NCBI GenBank assembly: GCA_900761995.1 | Contig: CAAFEY010000088.1 | Coordinates: 1-6,363 of the forward strand | Length of the DNA: 6,363 nucleotides | Direction: 5' to 3' | Source: an uncultured Collinsella sp. | GTDB taxonomy: Bacteria; Actinomycetota; Coriobacteriia; Coriobacteriales; Coriobacteriaceae | Part shown: positions 5,661 to 6,363 of the stretch, in pieces | Position numbering within the stretch: position 1 is the first letter of the stretch | Layout: each line of letters starts with the position of its first letter | The notes under the pieces: model-generated | What the model saw: the letters and a program-made list of their open reading frames with translations, nothing else | Told to the model about the DNA's origin: nothing | Databases searched by the model: none | Translations under genes and position numbers: made by a program

Positions 5661-5692
5661 TCCGTCGGGCAGCGTTCGCGTTGCCCGACGGA
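5661..5692 (+). terminator. Intercistronic hairpin without T-tract
   Basis: Bases 5661-5674 pair with 5679-5692 to form a 14-bp stem (one G-U pair) closed by a TTCG tetraloop. The sequence after it (CTCCGACTATT) has no T-run, so it may be a weak or partial terminator, or an mRNA-stabilising structure that favours higher expression of the transporter than of the downstream gene. It starts 18 bases after the MFS stop and ends 37 bases before the next start codon. Confidence 0.6.
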
Positions 5693-5729
5693 CTCCGACT
5701 ATTCAATCGCTTAACTTGGAGGCGTTATT

Positions 5730-6363
5730 ATGACCACCGTCGAGCAGTACAAGGTGTTTAAGCTCGAGCTCACGGGCACCGCGGCCGGCAATCCCTATGT
5801 CGAGGTCGAGCTGTCGGCACGGTTCGCCCGCGCAGATGGCCAGGACAGCTTTGAGGTTCATGGCTTCTACAAGGGCAATGGCTGCTACCGAATTAACTTT
5901 ATGCCCGAGAGCGCCGGCGTCTGGAACTACGCGGTGAGTTCCAACGACCCCGAGCTCGATGGTACCGCCGGCTCTTTTGAGGCCGTGCCTGCCACGGGCG
6001 ACAATCATGGTCGTGTGCTGCTGGCAAAAGACGTGCTTGCCCACGACGCTCCGTTCATTACCGACGAGGATTCCAACTTTGCCTACGAGGACGGAACGCG
6101 CTACCTGCCCTTTGGCACCACTTGCTATGCCTGGACCAACCAGGATACGGCCTTGCAGGAGCAGACGCTCGAGACGCTCGCCACCTCTCCGTTCAACAAG
6201 ATCCGCATGTGTGTCTTTCCCAAGTTCTACGACTATAACGTTGAGGACCCGGCGATGTATGCCTACGAGGGCGAGAAGGGCGATTTCGACCATTACCGCT
6301 TCTATGAGCCGTTTTGGGAGAACCTTGAGCACCGCATCGAGCAGCTCGACGAGCTGGGCATCC
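5730..6363 (+). CDS. DUF5060/DUF4038-domain glycosidase-like protein (3' end outside window)
   Basis: The first 211 residues are present and the frame is open to the window end, so the gene is cut by the window and not broken. The ATG at 5730 follows TTGGAGG (5716-5722) with a 7-base gap. Residues about 1-95 look like the beta-sandwich DUF5060 domain (FEVHGFYKGNGCYRINFMP, then a GVWNYAVSS strand). From about 100 the DUF4038-type barrel begins, with RYLPFGTTCYAWTNQ (124-138), then LQEQTLETLATSPFNKIRMCVFPKFYDYN, which closely matches what I recall of DUF5060-DUF4038-DUF5605 proteins. A C-terminal DUF5605 domain would be expected beyond the window. No signal peptide is seen, so it is probably cytoplasmic. 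It likely shares a transcript with the MFS gene and may cleave that carrier's substrate. The specific reaction is unknown. Confidence 0.88.
   Translation, partial: MTTVEQYKVFKLELTGTAAGNPYVEVELSARFARADGQDSFEVHGFYKGNGCYRINFMPESAGVWNYAVSSNDPELDGTAGSFEAVPATGDNHGRVLLAKDVLAHDAPFITDEDSNFAYEDGTRYLPFGTTCYAWTNQDTALQEQTLETLATSPFNKIRMCVFPKFYDYNVEDPAMYAYEGEKGDFDHYRFYEPFWENLEHRIEQLDELGI

Noticed and set aside
5703..6332. 209-residue open frame on the minus strand near the window end
   Set aside because: The plus strand here encodes recognisable DUF5060/DUF4038 sequence behind a good ribosome binding site, so the minus frame is a shadow.

Overview
The window looks like chromosomal DNA from a high-GC gut actinobacterium. 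Coriobacteriia, and Collinsella in particular, fit best: GCC/CTC/ATC-rich codon use, a glucose-family PTS permease, and several DUF4038-type glycosidases beside sugar transporters. This genus call is recollection plus inference, since no rRNA or other marker gene is present. The locus appears to be a carbohydrate uptake and degradation region with five protein genes. No tRNA, rRNA, CRISPR array, transposon or phage gene was seen.

Layout. 1-345 is a non-coding, initially AT-rich regulatory region. It holds inverted repeats, an array of CGTTCA and GTAAAC motifs, two candidate promoters and two leader hairpins. 346-1773 (+) encodes a PTS EIIBC permease without an EIIA domain, followed by a strong terminator (1814-1851). 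1985-3298 (+) encodes a cytoplasmic DUF4038/GH140-like glycoside hydrolase with a C-terminal PF12904-type domain. A bidirectional terminator at 3321-3351 separates it from a convergent TetR-family regulator (3402-4043, -). 4044-4349 is the divergent control region between tetR and the next transcription unit, with two matching 18-bp palindromes 41 bp apart. 4350-5642 (+) encodes an MFS sugar transporter resembling GPH/SLC45 sucrose-type carriers. After an intercistronic hairpin (5661-5692) comes a second glycosidase-like gene with DUF5060 and DUF4038 domains, which starts at 5730 and runs off the window end.

How the genes may work together (inference). There are two transporter-plus-hydrolase pairs: PTS with a DUF4038 enzyme, and MFS with a DUF5060/DUF4038 enzyme. 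Neither hydrolase has a visible signal peptide, so both probably act in the cytoplasm on imported oligosaccharides or glycosides. The TetR protein is the obvious candidate repressor of itself and the MFS/DUF5060 unit through the twin palindromes. The PTS unit has unrelated operator-like motifs and is probably controlled by a different regulator. The substrate cannot be read from the sequence. Known activity in the GH140 family (apiosidase) makes plant apiosides one possibility only.
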